Shown: positions 49,495 to 61,647 of the stretch, piece by piece
Numbering within the stretch: the stretch's first letter is position 1
How the letters are laid out: each line of letters begins with the position of its first letter
NCBI GenBank assembly: GCA_038501785.1
Contig: JBAMJR010000080.1
Location: 186,001-250,000 of the forward strand
From: Myoxocephalus aenaeus
Taxonomy: Eukaryota > Chordata > Actinopteri > Perciformes > Cottidae
Reading direction: 5' to 3'
DNA: 64,000 nt
Notes under the pieces: model-generated
The model's database searches: none
Seen by the model: the letters and a program-made list of their open reading frames with translations, nothing else
What the model was told of the DNA's origin: nothing
Program-made: the position numbers and the translations under genes

Positions 49495-52400
49495 CCATGG
49501 CAGCCAGAGAGGGGGGGCAGGGCCAGAACTCGGTCTCGATCTTGGACGGCAGGTTGGGGTCTGGAGGCTGAGCTGCTGGAAACTTTGCTGACTGAACGAC
49601 GCCTTCCATGTGTTTGTTTACCTCTGAAGAAACAACGTGAAGAAGACGAGTAACAACATGATGAAGAGTAACAATGTGAAGAAGAAGAGTAACAGCATGA
49701 TGAAGAGTAACAATGTGAAGAAGAAGAGTAACAACATGATGAAGAGTAACAATGTGAAGAAGAAGAGTAACAACATGATGAAGAGTAGCAATGTGAAGAA
49801 GAAGAGTAACAACATGATGAAGAGTAACAATGTGAAGAAGAGTAACAACATGATGAAGAGTAACAATGTGAAGAAGAAGAGTAACAGCATGATGAAGAGT
49901 AACAATGTGAAGAAGAAGAGTAACAACATGATGAAGAGTAACAATGTGAAGAAGAGTAACAACATGATGAAGAGTAACAATGTGAAGAAGAAGAGTAACA
50001 GCATGATGAAGAGTAACAATGTGAAGAAGAAGAGTAACAACATGATGAAGAGTAACAATGTGAAGAAGAAGAGTAACAACATGATGAAGAGTAACAATGT
50101 GAAGAAGAAGAGTAACAGCATGATGAAGAGTAACAACATGATGAAGAGTAACAGCATGATGAAGAGTAGCAATGTGAAAAAGAAGAGTAACAACATGATG
50201 AAGAGTAACAATGTGAAGAAGAGTAACAGCATGATGAAGAGTAACAACATGATGAAGAGTAACAGCATGATGAAGAGTAGCAATGTGAAGAAGAAGAGTA
50301 ACAACATGATGAAGAGTAACAATGTGAAGAAGAGTAACAGCATGATGAAGAGTAGCAATGTGATGAAGAAGAGTAACAATGTGATGAAGAGTAACAATGT
50401 GAAGAAGAGTAACAACATGATGAAGAGTAACAATGTGATGAAGAAGAGTAACAACATGATGAAGAGTAACAATGTGAAGAAGAGTAACAATGTGATGAAG
50501 AAGAGTAACAACATGATGAAGAGTAACAATGTGATGAAGAAGAGTACCAATATGATGAAGAGTAACAATGTGAAGAAGAGTAACAACATGATGAAGAAGA
50601 GTAACAATGTGATGAAGAAGAGTAACAACATGATGAAGAGTAACAATGTGAAGAAGAGTAACAACATGATGAAGAGTAACAACATGATGAAGAAGAGTAA
50701 CAACATGATGAAGAGTAACAATGTGAAGAAGAGTAACAATGTGATGAAGAAGAGTAACAACATGATGAAGAGTAACAATGTGAAGAAGAGTAACAACATG
50801 ATGAAGAGTAACAGCATGATGAAGAGTAACAATGTGAAGAAGAAGAGTAACAACATGATGAAGAGTAACAATGTGAAGAAGAAGAGTAACAACATGATGA
50901 AGAGTAGCAATGTGAAGAAGACGAGTAACAACATGATGAAGAGTAACAATGTGAAGAAGAAGAGTAACAGCATGATGAAGAGTAACAATGTGAAGAAGAA
51001 GAGTAACAACATGATGAAGAGTAACAATGTGAAGAAGAAGAGTAACAACATGATGAAGAGTAGCAATGTGAAGAAGAGTAACAACATGATGAAGAGTAAC
51101 AATGTGAAGAAGAAGAGTAACAGCATGATGAAGAGTAACAATGTGAAGAAGAAGAGTAACAACATGATGAAGAGTAACAATGTGAAGAAGAGTAACAACA
51201 TGATGAAGAGTAACAATGTGAAGAAGAAGAGTAACAGCATGATGAAGAGTAACAATGTGAAGAAGAAGAGTAACAACATGATGAAGAGTAACAATGTGAA
51301 GAAGAAGAGTAACAACATGATGAAGAGTAACAATGTGAAGAAGAAGAGTAACAGCATGATGAAGAGTAACAACATGATGAAGAGTAACAGCATGATGAAG
51401 AGTAGCAATGTGAAAAAGAAGAGTAACAACATGATGAAGAGTAACAATGTGAAGAAGAGTAACAGCATGATGAAGAGTAACAACATGATGAAGAGTAACA
51501 GCATGATGAAGAGTAGCAATGTGAAGAAGAAGAGTAACAACATGATGAAGAGTAACAATGTGAAGAAGAGTAACAGCATGATGAAGAGTAGCAATGTGAT
51601 GAAGAAGAGTAACAATGTGATGAAGAGTAACAATGTGAAGAAGAGTAACAACATGATGAAGAGTAACAATGTGATGAAGAAGAGTAACAACATGATGAAG
51701 AGTAACAATGTGAAGAAGAGTAACAATGTGATGAAGAAGAGTAACAACATGATGAAGAGTAACAATGTGATGAAGAAGAGTACCAATATGATGAAGAGTA
51801 ACAATGTGAAGAAGAGTAACAACATGATGAAGAAGAGTAACAATGTGATGAAGAAGAGTAACAACATGATGAAGAGTAACAATGTGAAGAAGAGTAACAA
51901 CATGATGAAGAGTAACAACATGATGAAGAAGAGTAACAACATGATGAAGAGTAACAATGTGAAGAAGAGTAACAATGTGATGAAGAAGAGTAACAACATG
52001 ATGAAGAGTAACAATGTGAAGAAGAGTAACAACATGATGAAGAGTAACAACATGATGAAGAGTAACAATGTGATGAAGAAGAGTAACAACATGATGAAGA
52101 GTAACAATGTGAAGAAGAGTAACAATGTGATGAAGAAGAGTAACAACATGATGAAGAGTAACAATGTGATGAAGAAGAGTAACAATATGATGAAGAGTAA
52201 CAATGTGAAGAAGAGTAACAACATGATGAAGAAGAGTAACAATGTGATGAAGAAGAGTAACAACATGATGAAGAGTAACAATGTGAAGAAGAGTAACAAC
52301 ATGATGAAGAGTAACAATGTGATGAAGGGTAACAACATGATGAAGAGTAACAACATGATGAAGAGTAACAATGTGATGAAGAGTAACAACATGATGAAGA

Positions 52401-52755
52401 GTAACAAAATGATGAAGAAGAGTAACAACATGATGAAGAGTAACAAAATGATGAGGAAGAGTAACAACATGATGAAGAAGAGTAACAATGTGATGAAGAA
52501 GAGTAACAACATGATGAAGAAGAGTAACAATGTGATGAAGAAGAGTAAACACAGAAACAGTGAAGAAGATGGTGAAGATGAAGAGTATGCTGAAGATTAT
52601 AAAGGTGAAGAAGATGAAGAAGAAGAGGATGAAGAGGATGAAGAGGAGCTCACCATGCTTGTAGATGGGAGGTTTCCTGTAGATATTCGCTCCGTTATCT
52701 GAAAACATTTAATGTCAAAGGTCACATTTATTGAAACGTTTGTGTGTGTGTTTCT

Positions 52756-52837
<82 letters not shown>

Positions 52838-53311
52838 GTGTGTGTGTGTGTCTCTCTGTGTGTGTGTGTGTGTGTGTGTGTGTACCTGGTCTGTGGAAGT
52901 GCTGCTGGCTGCTCCTCCTTCCAGCCTGCAGTTGCAGCGTTGAACCAGCAGGGGAGCCGCTGTCGCTCTCCGCTCTGCGCTCCTTCACCTGCAGATGAAA
53001 CAGAAACTTCAATAATAAACTAATGAAACATGATTCATCTTCATTGATTAACATTAGTGATACATTATATGACTATGTTATTATATATTGTTGAGATTAA
53101 CAGTCTCTAATAAATGCACAATATCCCTTATTGACATTAAAATGTCTCCTTGTGAACTCTGACGGAGACGAAGATGAAGACGAGATTGAAGACGAGATTG
53201 AAGACGAAGATGAAGACGAGATTGAAGACGAAGAGCAGAACATGAGGACCCTCCCCCCCGACTCATGGAGGGTTCATCTACTCATGAAACATATTCAAAA
53301 CTCTCAATTTA

Positions 53312-53358
<47 letters not shown>

Positions 53359-54635
53359 GATGGAGGCAGGAAGTCTTACCTCATGATACATCGTGGGAGA
53401 CGAGGCGGGAGGAGACAGAGACCTCTGCAGACACAAAGAGACACAATGACGCAAAGAGACAAAGACACAAAGAGACACGATGATACAAAGAGACACGATG
53501 ACGCAAAGAGACACGATGATACAAAGAGACAAAGACACAAAGAGACACGATGATACAAAGAGACACGATGATACAAAGAGACAAAGACACAAAGAGACAC
53601 GATGATACAAAGAGACACGATGACGCAAAGAGACACGATGATACAAAGAGACAAAGACGCAAAGAGACAAAGACACAAAGAGACACGATGATACAAAGAG
53701 ACACGATGATACAAAGAGACACGATGACGCAAAGAGACAAAGACACAAAGAGACACGATGATACAAAGAGACACGGTGATACAAAGAGACATGATGACGC
53801 AAAGAGACAAAGACACAAAGAGACACGATAATACAAAGAGACACGATGACGCAAAGAGACAAAGACACAAAGAGACACGATGATACAAAGAGACACGATG
53901 ACGCAAAGAGACAAAGACACAAAGAGACACGATGGCGCAAAGAGACAAAGACACAAAGAGACACGATGGCGAAAAGAGACAAAGACACAAAGAGACACGA
54001 TGGCGCAAAGAGACAAAGACACAAAGAGACACGATGGCGCAAAGAGACAAAGAAACAAAGAGACACAAAAACACAAAGAGACACAAACACACAAAGGAGA
54101 TGAAGAGATAAAGACACAAAGAGACACGTTGACACAAAGAGACAAATAAACACAAAAAGGCAAAGAGATAACACAAAATACACAAATACACAAAGGACAC
54201 AAAAAGACAAAGAGACAAAGCGACACGATGATACAATGAGACACAAAGGGACAAAGAGACACAAAGGGACAAAGAGACAAAAAGACAAAAAGACAAAGAC
54301 ACAAAGACACAAAGAGACAGAGAGACAGGTTTGTGTTATTTGACTAAATACATTCAAACATAGATCGTATAGTTTATAATGAATGTTTGTATTCTTTTAA
54401 ATCTTGTTGTTGTTTACTTAAATGTTTGTATTTTATCACGATCTTTTGATAAAATTAATAATGGAGAGACTTCACCTGAACGTTTCTGCAGGTGTTTCAG
54501 GTGTTTAGTGTGTGTGTGTGTGCGTGTACGTGCGTGTGCGTACGTGTGCGTATCTTTTGTGCGTGTGTGCGTGTGCGAATGTGCGTGTGTGCGTGTGAGA
54601 ATGTGCGTGTGTGTGTGCGTGTGTGTATGTGCGTG

Positions 54636-54666
<31 letters not shown>

Positions 54667-54817
54667 ACTTGTCTGCGGGGCGGGTCGAGGGGGGAGAAGG
54701 TGAGGTGAGGTGAGTAGCTCATCAGGTCGGGTCTCTCCACCTGAAGGATCGCTTTATCTCTGGGCAGAGCTGCCAGGTCTCTGTAGCCCACAACCTGGTC
54801 GTTCACCCTCGCCTGCA

Positions 54818-54898
<81 letters not shown>

Positions 54899-56459
54899 TG
54901 GTTCTCAAATTGTGTGTCAGGTGTGTTTCAGTTGTGTTGCAGCAGGTGTATGTCGGGTGTGTTGCAGCGGGTGTGTGTCAGGTGTGTGTCAGGTGTGTTG
55001 CAGCGGGTGTTCACCATGATGCCCGGAGCAGGAGACCCCGGGGCGCTCGGGCCTCCGGGTGCAGGCAGGTGGACCGGAGTCCCCCGTCCCTCCACCTGAG
55101 ACAAAGACACATTTAGCAGGTGAAGTCTTTTTACTGAGGTTTTTTACTAAATCTTTCTATCTGAGGTAGGGAGGTTGGGGACATGGAATCTCAGTGGACC
55201 GTGTTCAAAGCCTCTATTGTGGACGCGGCCGCTAGGAGCTGTGGTCGGAAAGTCATATCATATCACCGGGCGGTGGAAAGAGCACTTTGAGGAACTCCTA
55301 AACCCGGCCAACATGTCCCCTGGAGAGGGGGCACCACCTGAAGACTTGGGGTGGTTGCACCCATATCACTGGCGGAGGCCACTAAGGTAGTCAAAAAGCT
55401 CCTTGGTGGCCCGGGGGGATGAGATCCGCCCTGAGATGCTGAAGGCGCTGGACGTTGTTGGGCTGTCTTGGCTTCAATGTCGCATGGGGGTCTGGAACAG
55501 AGCCCTTGGACTGGCAGACCGGGGTGGTGGTTCCCATCTTCAAGAAGAGGGACCGGAGAGTGTGCTGAACTATCGGGGTGTCACACTACTCAGCCTCCCA
55601 GGGAAAGCTTCTGCCAGGGTGCTGAAAGGAGGCGCCGACCGCTTGTCGAACCTCAGATTCAAGACGAGCAGTGGACCAGCTCTTTACCCTCGCAAGACTA
55701 CTGGAGGGGTCCTGGGAGTTCGCCCAACCAGTCTACATGTGCTTTGTAGACTTGGAGAAGGCTTTCGACCGGGTCCCTTGGGAGTTTTTGTGGGGGGTGC
55801 TGCGGGAGTATGGGGTGCCGGACCCGTTGGCACGGGCCATCCGGTCTCTGTACGCCTGCAGTGGGAGCTGTGTTCGTATCCTCGGTAGTAAGTCAAACAC
55901 GTTCCCGGTGGGTGTTGGCCTCCGCCAGGGCTGCCCTTTATCACCGGTCCTGTTTGTGACTTTCATGGACAGGATATCTAGGCGCAGCCGGGAGGCGGAG
56001 ACCATCAGGCTCGGTGGGTCTCTGGGTCACCTCTCTACTGTTTGCAGACGATGTGGTCCTGTTTGCCTCCTCGGGCGGTGGGGATGAGAGTCAGCGCCTC
56101 CAAATCTGAGGCCATGGTGCTCTGCCGGAAACCGGTGGATTGCTCCCTCCAGGTGGGGACACAGTGCCTACCCCAAGCGAAGGAGTTCAAGTATCTCGGG
56201 GTCTTGTGTGAGTGAGGGTAAGGTGGAGCGGGAGATGGACAGGCGGATCGGTGCGGCTGCAGCAGTAAAACCGGCGCTGCACCGGACCGTCTTGGTGAAA
56301 ACGTGGTCTACGTTTCCGACCCTCACCTATGACCGAAAGAACGAGGTCTCGGATACAAGCGGCCGAAATGAGTTTCCTCTGTGGGGCTCAGCCTTATGTG
56401 TTGGTTATTAATGATTGATGATTGGTTATTGATGATTGGTTATTGATTACCTTCTGCAT
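46795..56459 (-). CDS. dmtn: Dematin (erythrocyte protein band 4.9), 15 coding exons, about 370 aa
   Basis: Actin-bundling protein of the membrane skeleton, with a natively unfolded core and a C-terminal villin headpiece. Exons in transcript order: 56451-56459, 55015-55095, 54669-54812, 53380-53424, 52886-52988, 52654-52698, 49495-49623, 48755-48852, 48566-48671, 48432-48475, 48203-48248, 47993-48000, 47412-47471, 47221-47301, 46795-46908. Core blocks match human dematin: VNDQVVGYRDLAALPRDKAI, ANIYRKPPIYK, SAKFPAAQPPDPNLPSKIET, RRKTQSLPDRT, RMDRGNSLPSILEQK. The headpiece is RLPPGVDRTRLE then RHLAPEQFEQIFGMKMADFD and LWRRNDLKKKASLF. ABLIM also has this headpiece but has LIM domains and lacks the dematin core. 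The first exon (M-Q-K) and the 8-base exon 12 are the weakest calls; phases close with both included. Ends tail-to-tail with ppp3cc. Confidence 0.93.
47189..47220 (-). repeat. (CA)n microsatellite abutting dmtn exon 14 donor
   Basis: In minus sense the intron begins GTGTGTGTGTGTG, so the donor itself is part of the repeat. Confidence 0.9.
47478..47788. repeat. (CA)n / CAGACAGAGAAAGAGA composite, dmtn intron
   Basis: Long (CA)n with CG interruptions and three blocks of GACAGAGAAAGAGACA; about 100 bp blocks repeat (CACATGCACAGACACAGAGA twice). It abuts the exon 13 acceptor. Confidence 0.93.
47873..47985 (+). repeat. 21-bp ACATGCAGACGGCATAAAGA repeat, 5 copies
   Basis: Lies immediately downstream, in transcript sense, of the 8-base dmtn micro-exon (47993-48000). 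Confidence 0.9.
48985..49140 (+). repeat. 44-bp direct duplication in dmtn intron
   Basis: TTGATCATGAGCTCTCTGGA plus CCAATCAGAGTTGATCTGTTGT occurs twice (about 49047 and 49091). Confidence 0.85.
49412..49490 (+). repeat. (GT)n microsatellite abutting dmtn exon 7 donor
   Basis: In minus sense the intron begins GTAACACACACACA: a CA repeat starts four bases into the intron. Confidence 0.95.
49637..52550. repeat. 2.9-kb minisatellite filling dmtn intron 6, with a 1,236-bp higher-order repeat
   Basis: Units of 15 and 18 bp (AAGAGTAACAACATGATG, AAGAGTAACAATGTG) in + sense. Rare variants recur at a constant 1,236-bp spacing: GTGAAAAAGAAG at 50175 and 51411, GAGTACCAATATG at 50545 and 51781. A block of 1.2 kb was therefore duplicated in tandem. 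No stop codon interrupts one + frame (about 1,020 codons) or two minus frames (about 970 and 1,100 codons). Confidence 0.96.
52763..52884 (+). repeat. (GT)n microsatellite abutting dmtn exon 5 donor
   Basis: In minus sense the intron starts GTACACACACACA, followed by about 110 bases of CA repeat. Confidence 0.95.
53155..53240 (+). repeat. GACGAAGATGAAGACGAGAT repeat, dmtn intron
   Basis: Polypurine GAC GAA GAT repeats of period 12-24; acidic ORF is compositional. Confidence 0.85.
53310..53358 (+). repeat. (ATC)n microsatellite next to dmtn exon 4 donor
   Basis: About 16 ATC units, 21 bases downstream of the donor in minus sense. Confidence 0.95.
53428..54330 (+). repeat. ACAAAGAGACACGATGAT minisatellite, dmtn intron 3
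   Basis: 0.9 kb of 10-18 bp units (AAAGAGACACGATGATAC, AAAGAGACAAAGACAC). It abuts the exon 4 acceptor, whose tract CTTTGTGTCTGCAG resembles one array unit (CTTTGTGTCTCTT), so this array too may have been seeded at a splice site. Minus frames are all open, an artefact. Confidence 0.95.
54505..54667 (+). repeat. GTGTGCG-rich microsatellite abutting dmtn exon 3 donor
   Basis: In minus sense the intron begins GTACACACACAC and continues with CACGCACA repeats. Confidence 0.93.
54819..54894 (+). repeat. (CA)n microsatellite abutting dmtn exon 3 acceptor
   Basis: In minus sense (GT)n runs into GGTGCAG at the acceptor, so exon 3 is flanked by dinucleotide repeats on both sides. Confidence 0.95.
54905..55012 (+). 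repeat. GTGTGTCAGGTGTGTTGCAG repeat, dmtn intron 2
   Basis: About five imperfect 20-33 bp units directly downstream (minus sense) of the exon 2 donor. Confidence 0.85.
55165..56402 (+). mobile_element. LINE copy B, 5'- and 3'-truncated, in dmtn intron 1
   Basis: Same family as copy A, opposite orientation to dmtn. In order on the + strand: GRWKEHFEELLNPANMSPGE, DEIRPEMLKALDVVGLSWL, DQLFTLARLLEGSWEFAQPV, FVDLEKAFDRVPWEFLWGVL, VGVGLRQGCPLSPVLFVTFM DRISRRS, then decayed FADD region and FKYLGVL. Relative to copy A it has a small deletion after GLSWL and lacks the ARGRPRTRW tail. Reading frame changes several times; no functional enzyme. Confidence 0.88.
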
Positions 56460-56500
56460 GGCTGTAGAGAAACCTTCCTCCTGTTGGTTTGAACCAGCTG
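56460..56500 (-). other. Probable dmtn 5' UTR part of first recognised coding exon
   Basis: An acceptor CTGTTGCAG in minus sense ends at about 56501, giving an exon of about 50 bases with ATG-CAG-AAG at its 3' end and a donor GTAATC. It implies at least one further noncoding exon upstream, which I could not place (candidates 56900-58600). Confidence 0.5.
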
Positions 56501-57163
56501 CAACAGAAACAATTAGTTTATTAAATACAGATGTTTCGTTAATGAGTCATGTGACGAGGACTAATGAAAGTGATTCGTCTGTTCCGTCCAATCAGAGATC
56601 AGCTCTGTCCAGACGGCTTCCTATTGGTCAACAGATCACGTTGTTATACAAACTAAAGAAAACTGAGAATCAGAATTACAATAAATATAATTACTATGAA
56701 TAATACTGCATTAAGGGTGTAATTATACATCAAAGTTAAGACTGAACTCGACCAGGACGAAGAGGAGGAGGAAGAGGAGGAGAGGAGGAGGAGGAGAGGA
56801 ACCTTAAACAACATGAAAGCTCTTCTGTCTCTGCTGAAGGAGAAAGTCCTCATAATGTGTCTCCTCCTCCTCCTCCTCCTCCTCCTCCTCCTCCTCCTCC
56901 TCCTCCTCCCTATCTCCTCCTCCAGACGGGCCAACGCCCTGCCAGTCCTCAACAGTCATCTCTGGTTTGGCTCCTCCTCCAGACTTCCTGTTTCAAACTG
57001 ACTCCAGATCAGTTTCCTCAGACAAACCTGGAACTTCAGTCCAGAACCGGATCCTGTTTTATGGAGCTCTTTATGCTAAGCTAAGCTAATTAGCTTCATG
57101 TTGACGGACGTCTAAACTCTGGTTTTATGGCAATGATGTCATAATAGAAGATGATTCTATTCT

Positions 57164-57227
<64 letters not shown>

Positions 57228-58106
57228 ATTAATATGTATTACATATTATAATATAACAATGTGAAAGAAGCAGTACTTATACTTTTGATACTTGAAGTAC
57301 TTTTACCTGATTATACTTCTGTACTTTTAGTTTGAGGTATTTGTACTTTTACTGAATTAAACGATCGGAGTACTTTTTCATTTAATTTAATTTCAGTAAA
57401 ATCAATATTTTAATCTCTGAGCCCTCTCTTCTCCTTCTCTCCTCTCCTATATTTATTAAATATATTATTAACTTTATTTATAACTATGTATTAACTATAT
57501 TCATAACTATATTTATAACTTTATTTATAACTATATGTATAACATATATTTATAAATATATTCATAACTATATTATTAACTTTATGTATAACTATATTTA
57601 TAAACTATATTTATAACTATATTATTAACTGTATGTATAACTATAACTATATTTGTAACTAAACATGAACTAAATTAATTATTTTCTGATAATATGAAAG
57701 ATCTTATGCTCATTTTTAAATCACATTTTATGAATACAAGTATTTCTGTGATGTTTTGGAGGAATGAGAACCAATCAATCAGGTAATCAATAAGTTTCCT
57801 GCATTGAATAGAAAGTGAATATATTTGAGTTTAGGACACATAAGATATTAAAATAATATAATAATAACATAATATATAATATTGTATATTTACATTTCAG
57901 TAAATGACACAACTCATTACAATTTAAAGAGATTACATATTATATCCGGTTCCTCCTTAAATGCGTTATATTAATAATATTATCATGATTATGATTATAT
58001 CTAATCATTTAAAGCATGTTCTCTGTTTTCTAATAATCAACGAAACTGAGAATCGATCCGCTGATCGGAAACACGCGACGTGTTGTTATTATTGTGATGA
58101 TACATA

Positions 58107-58215
<109 letters not shown>

Positions 58216-58439
58216 AGCATTCATACACACACATTAATAATCTGATCAAACGGATCCTTCGACGTGGACAGAAGCTCACGAGGGAGATGGAGGAGGAAGA
58301 GGAGGAAGAGGAGGCAAGTGCGTCTGCAGCAACACGATAAAAACACGGCCTGAAGGATCCGGTTCAACGGGACCGGAGCCTGCGGGTCTCGGGCCTCTTA
58401 CCTCCAAACAGAATAAATCCCACACAGCCGGAAGATATC

Positions 58440-58515
58440 CAGAACCAGGACCAGAACCAGGACCAAGACCAGGACCAAGACCAGGACCAAGACCAGGACC
58501 AGGACCAGGAGACCG
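58440..58515 (+). repeat. 12-bp AGGACCAAGACC repeat
   Basis: About six copies of AGGACCAGGACC/AGGACCAAGACC; translates as a Trp-Ser repeat on the minus strand, an artefact. Confidence 0.9.
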
Positions 58516-58620
58516 ACGGGACGCTCCTCTCCTGCTCGAGCCGAGGAGGGCGGAGGAGGAAGGGCGGAGGAGAGGAGGAGAGGAGGAGGAGGAGGAGGGC
58601 GGGGGAGGAAGATGTGTTAT

Positions 58621-59500
58621 GATGACTCCACATAATTAAACATATTAATATTAATATGATGGACTATCACATCCAGTTGATAATTGATTATTGAGAGGAG
58701 ACAATAATCAATAGGTTCGTATTAAAGCTAAAACATTTTAATAACCTCGAGCTGTTTGTCTCTATTGTTTTTATTCTATTTAAATAGTTCTGTATGTATT
58801 TTTGTCCCTGTATTTATTTATTATTTTACAATAAAACATGTAATCTGACATTTGTGCTCGAAATAAAACATGAAGTTGACCTTTTGTCCACCAGGTGGTG
58901 CAATAAACACTTTGATTCCTGCTGTCACTTAATAACGAAAAATAAGTTTGACATAACGGAATATTTGATGTATATAAATTTGATGTATAATATAAATAGT
59001 TATGATACGGAGACTCTATAATATGAATTTAAATAAAGAAATCTAAATAATGAGGCTTAAAGAAATTAAATGAAATACACTTTAATAACATAAACTCTAA
59101 AACAGACATTATTCTGTATTTATTGATGTCATAATGTAATAATATATTCTTTAAATTCAAATAAAAATAATTCTGTCAATTTGAATTAATCTATATCAAA
59201 ATTACTAAAGATAATTAGTAAGTTAACAATGTATTTATTTATATTTATAATATTCAAATGTATGACATTTTCTCACTAAATATATTCTTTCGTTTGTCCA
59301 CAAGTAATTTAAAGTAGAAAATGGTAAAATAAATTCTGGTTCATCATATTAAAAAGTTAAATTTGTTGACGATTTCTGAGAATATGAAGAAATATTTAGA
59401 TTTGTTGTATGTTTGTTTCTTCTTTAACTGCGACACTGGCCCTTTAAAGCACGTGACGAACCGAGGAGTCAAAGTTCAGCACAGAGATTAGAAAAATAAA
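58621..59500. other. dmtn-pbdc1 intergenic spacer
   Basis: AT-rich (TAAATA, TATTTA words), no ORF with recognisable homology, no clear repeat. Confidence 0.5.
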
Positions 59501-59698
59501 AGCGATAGTTCACTCCGTTCGACGGTAGTGCGCCCTCAACGGTGTGTTAGTGTCACGAGCCGTAGGGATCCATACGCAGAATAGTGACCCATATAATACC
59601 ATTACATATACAATAATATATTTAATATTTATATTATGTATTATCTCTGCTCTGGTGTTTCATCGCTATTGCTCTTGGGAGACAAATTAGAACGAAAA

Positions 59699-59707
59699 GC
59701 GCATGCG
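59699..59707 (+). promoter_or_regulatory. NRF-1-like site upstream of pbdc1
   Basis: GCGCATGCG, 45 bases before the pbdc1 ATG, is the core of the NRF-1 palindrome found near start sites of housekeeping genes. The local sequence is more CpG-rich than the spacer. Inference only. Confidence 0.4.
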
Positions 59708-59751
59708 TAGTAGTGCATCTCAACCTCATAGACGATCTTTGGTTGAGCGAA

Positions 59752-60655
59752 ATGGCGTCGGATGATATGCTGGCCTCTCTGGTAGGAATCACGTGCTCTC
59801 TATCGTCTCTCGTGAGGTCTTCTGATATCTTTTTTATCGCCGTTTGGCTTCAGCAAACACGCAGAAAGCAGCCCGAGAGATGCGAAGATTAGAGGTTTAC
59901 CGGAGTGCCACAGGGAGCTAATGGCGCTAATGCTAGCTAGTTGAGAGGGAAACACATGTTCTCATGACGTCACATGTGTGACATCATCAGGGAGCAGCAC
60001 GTTATCGTTTTAAAGTCGTTTGAATCATTTGGGCTCATCTTCTAGACGCTAATAAATAAACAACGTAGCTTTTATTGATATTAATATTCCTTTTATTGAT
60101 ATTGATATTGTATTGATATTAATATTCCTTGTATTTATATTAATATTCATTTAATTTATATTAATATACCTTTTTTATTGATATTACTATTCCTTGTATT
60201 TATATTACTATTCCTTTTTAATTATATTAATATTCCTTTTATTTATGTCAATATTCATTGTATTGGTATTAATATTTATATATAACTACTATATTTAATA
60301 ACAATAGTAGTGATGTGTTCTGGGTTCACAGGGAGTGGGCGGAGTTTCGGCAGCTGCTCATGCGCTGTCTCGCCCAGCTGACGAGTTCGTGAATGATGTA
60401 AGTGTTTCTTTCATATTTTATATTTATGTGAGTGGTTGAGGAAGTATTCACATCTAAAGTGAAGTACACAGTAAAGTACACAGTGATGTACACAGTAAAG
60501 TACACAGTAAAGTACACAGTGATGTACACAGCAAAGTACACAGTAAAGTACTCATGTACACAGTAAAGTACACAGTAAAGTACACTGTGATGTCATCAGT
60601 TTTTCATATTAACCAGAATGTGTACTTGTATTAAAGTAGAGTTCCAGAGAGGAGA

Positions 60656-60695
<40 letters not shown>

Positions 60696-61417
60696 TTATT
60701 AAAGTGTTGCATGCCTAAATTTACAGTATCAATATTTCCTTCTCCTTTTTCTTCTTTCAGCCGCAGCTGGAAGTCATGTGGGCGATGAAGGCCTACAACC
60801 ACGCCGAGGTCTACTTCAACGTGAGTCCTCTTTATAGAAATAGAAATATATTATATCAACTAATATACTTCACATGAAGTCCTACAACCACGCCGAGGTC
60901 TACTCTAATTATTAAATATAGAGCTCTAATGGTTAAATTGAACGCATTAATTATTGATTAGAGTATTTATGATGATCACAGATATGTTTTCAATTACTAG
61001 TGCATTGCTCACAAATATGTATAGAAAAAAAAGTGATGTTAAATTCATATTTAGTATATAAAATAGTGCTGAAGTGTATATATAACATATAGGAATCAAA
61101 TATAATGGAATATTACAGGGTAGTATTATATTATGTACAAACATGAGGACTAGTAGAATAAATGAATATACTGTGATCTCTGTGTTATAGTGGGACCACA
61201 ATATATATATGTGTGTCAGTATGTTTATTGTGAACCACCAACAGAGGAAGTAAAACTCTTCTTCTTCTTCTTCAGCTCATTTCTGCAGTCGAGCCAAAGT
61301 TCCTGAAACTGACGAAGCTGGACGATGAAATCTACTCGACCTTCAGAGGAACGTTCAAGGAGCTCGACATCAAGCTGCTGAAGACGGAGGACCTGAAGTC
61401 TGAGCAGGCCAAGGAGG

Positions 61418-61486
<69 letters not shown>

Positions 61487-61550
61487 CAAACCAGGTTCTA
61501 TTTATTCTCCACAAAAGCAGAGGACCGAGCAGGCCAAGGAGGATATGGAC

Positions 61551-61647
<97 letters not shown>

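Noticed and set aside
49637..52702. 1,021-codon + ORF rich in K, M, N and S
   Set aside because: Array artefact antisense to dmtn.
49397..52708. Treating the 1,103-codon minus ORF as a single dematin exon
   Set aside because: GTGAGC at 52653 and a CTTCTTCAG acceptor at 49624 bound the repeat precisely, and splicing it out restores the dematin sequence. Kept as a finding on retention only.
53356..54357. Three minus ORFs of about 310-330 codons rich in C, F, L, S and V, resembling membrane proteins
   Set aside because: All three frames of one strand are open at once, a sign of repeat composition; they lie in a dmtn intron.
55671..56087. Intact reverse transcriptase
   Set aside because: The frame breaks before FADD and again upstream; copy B is truncated at both ends.
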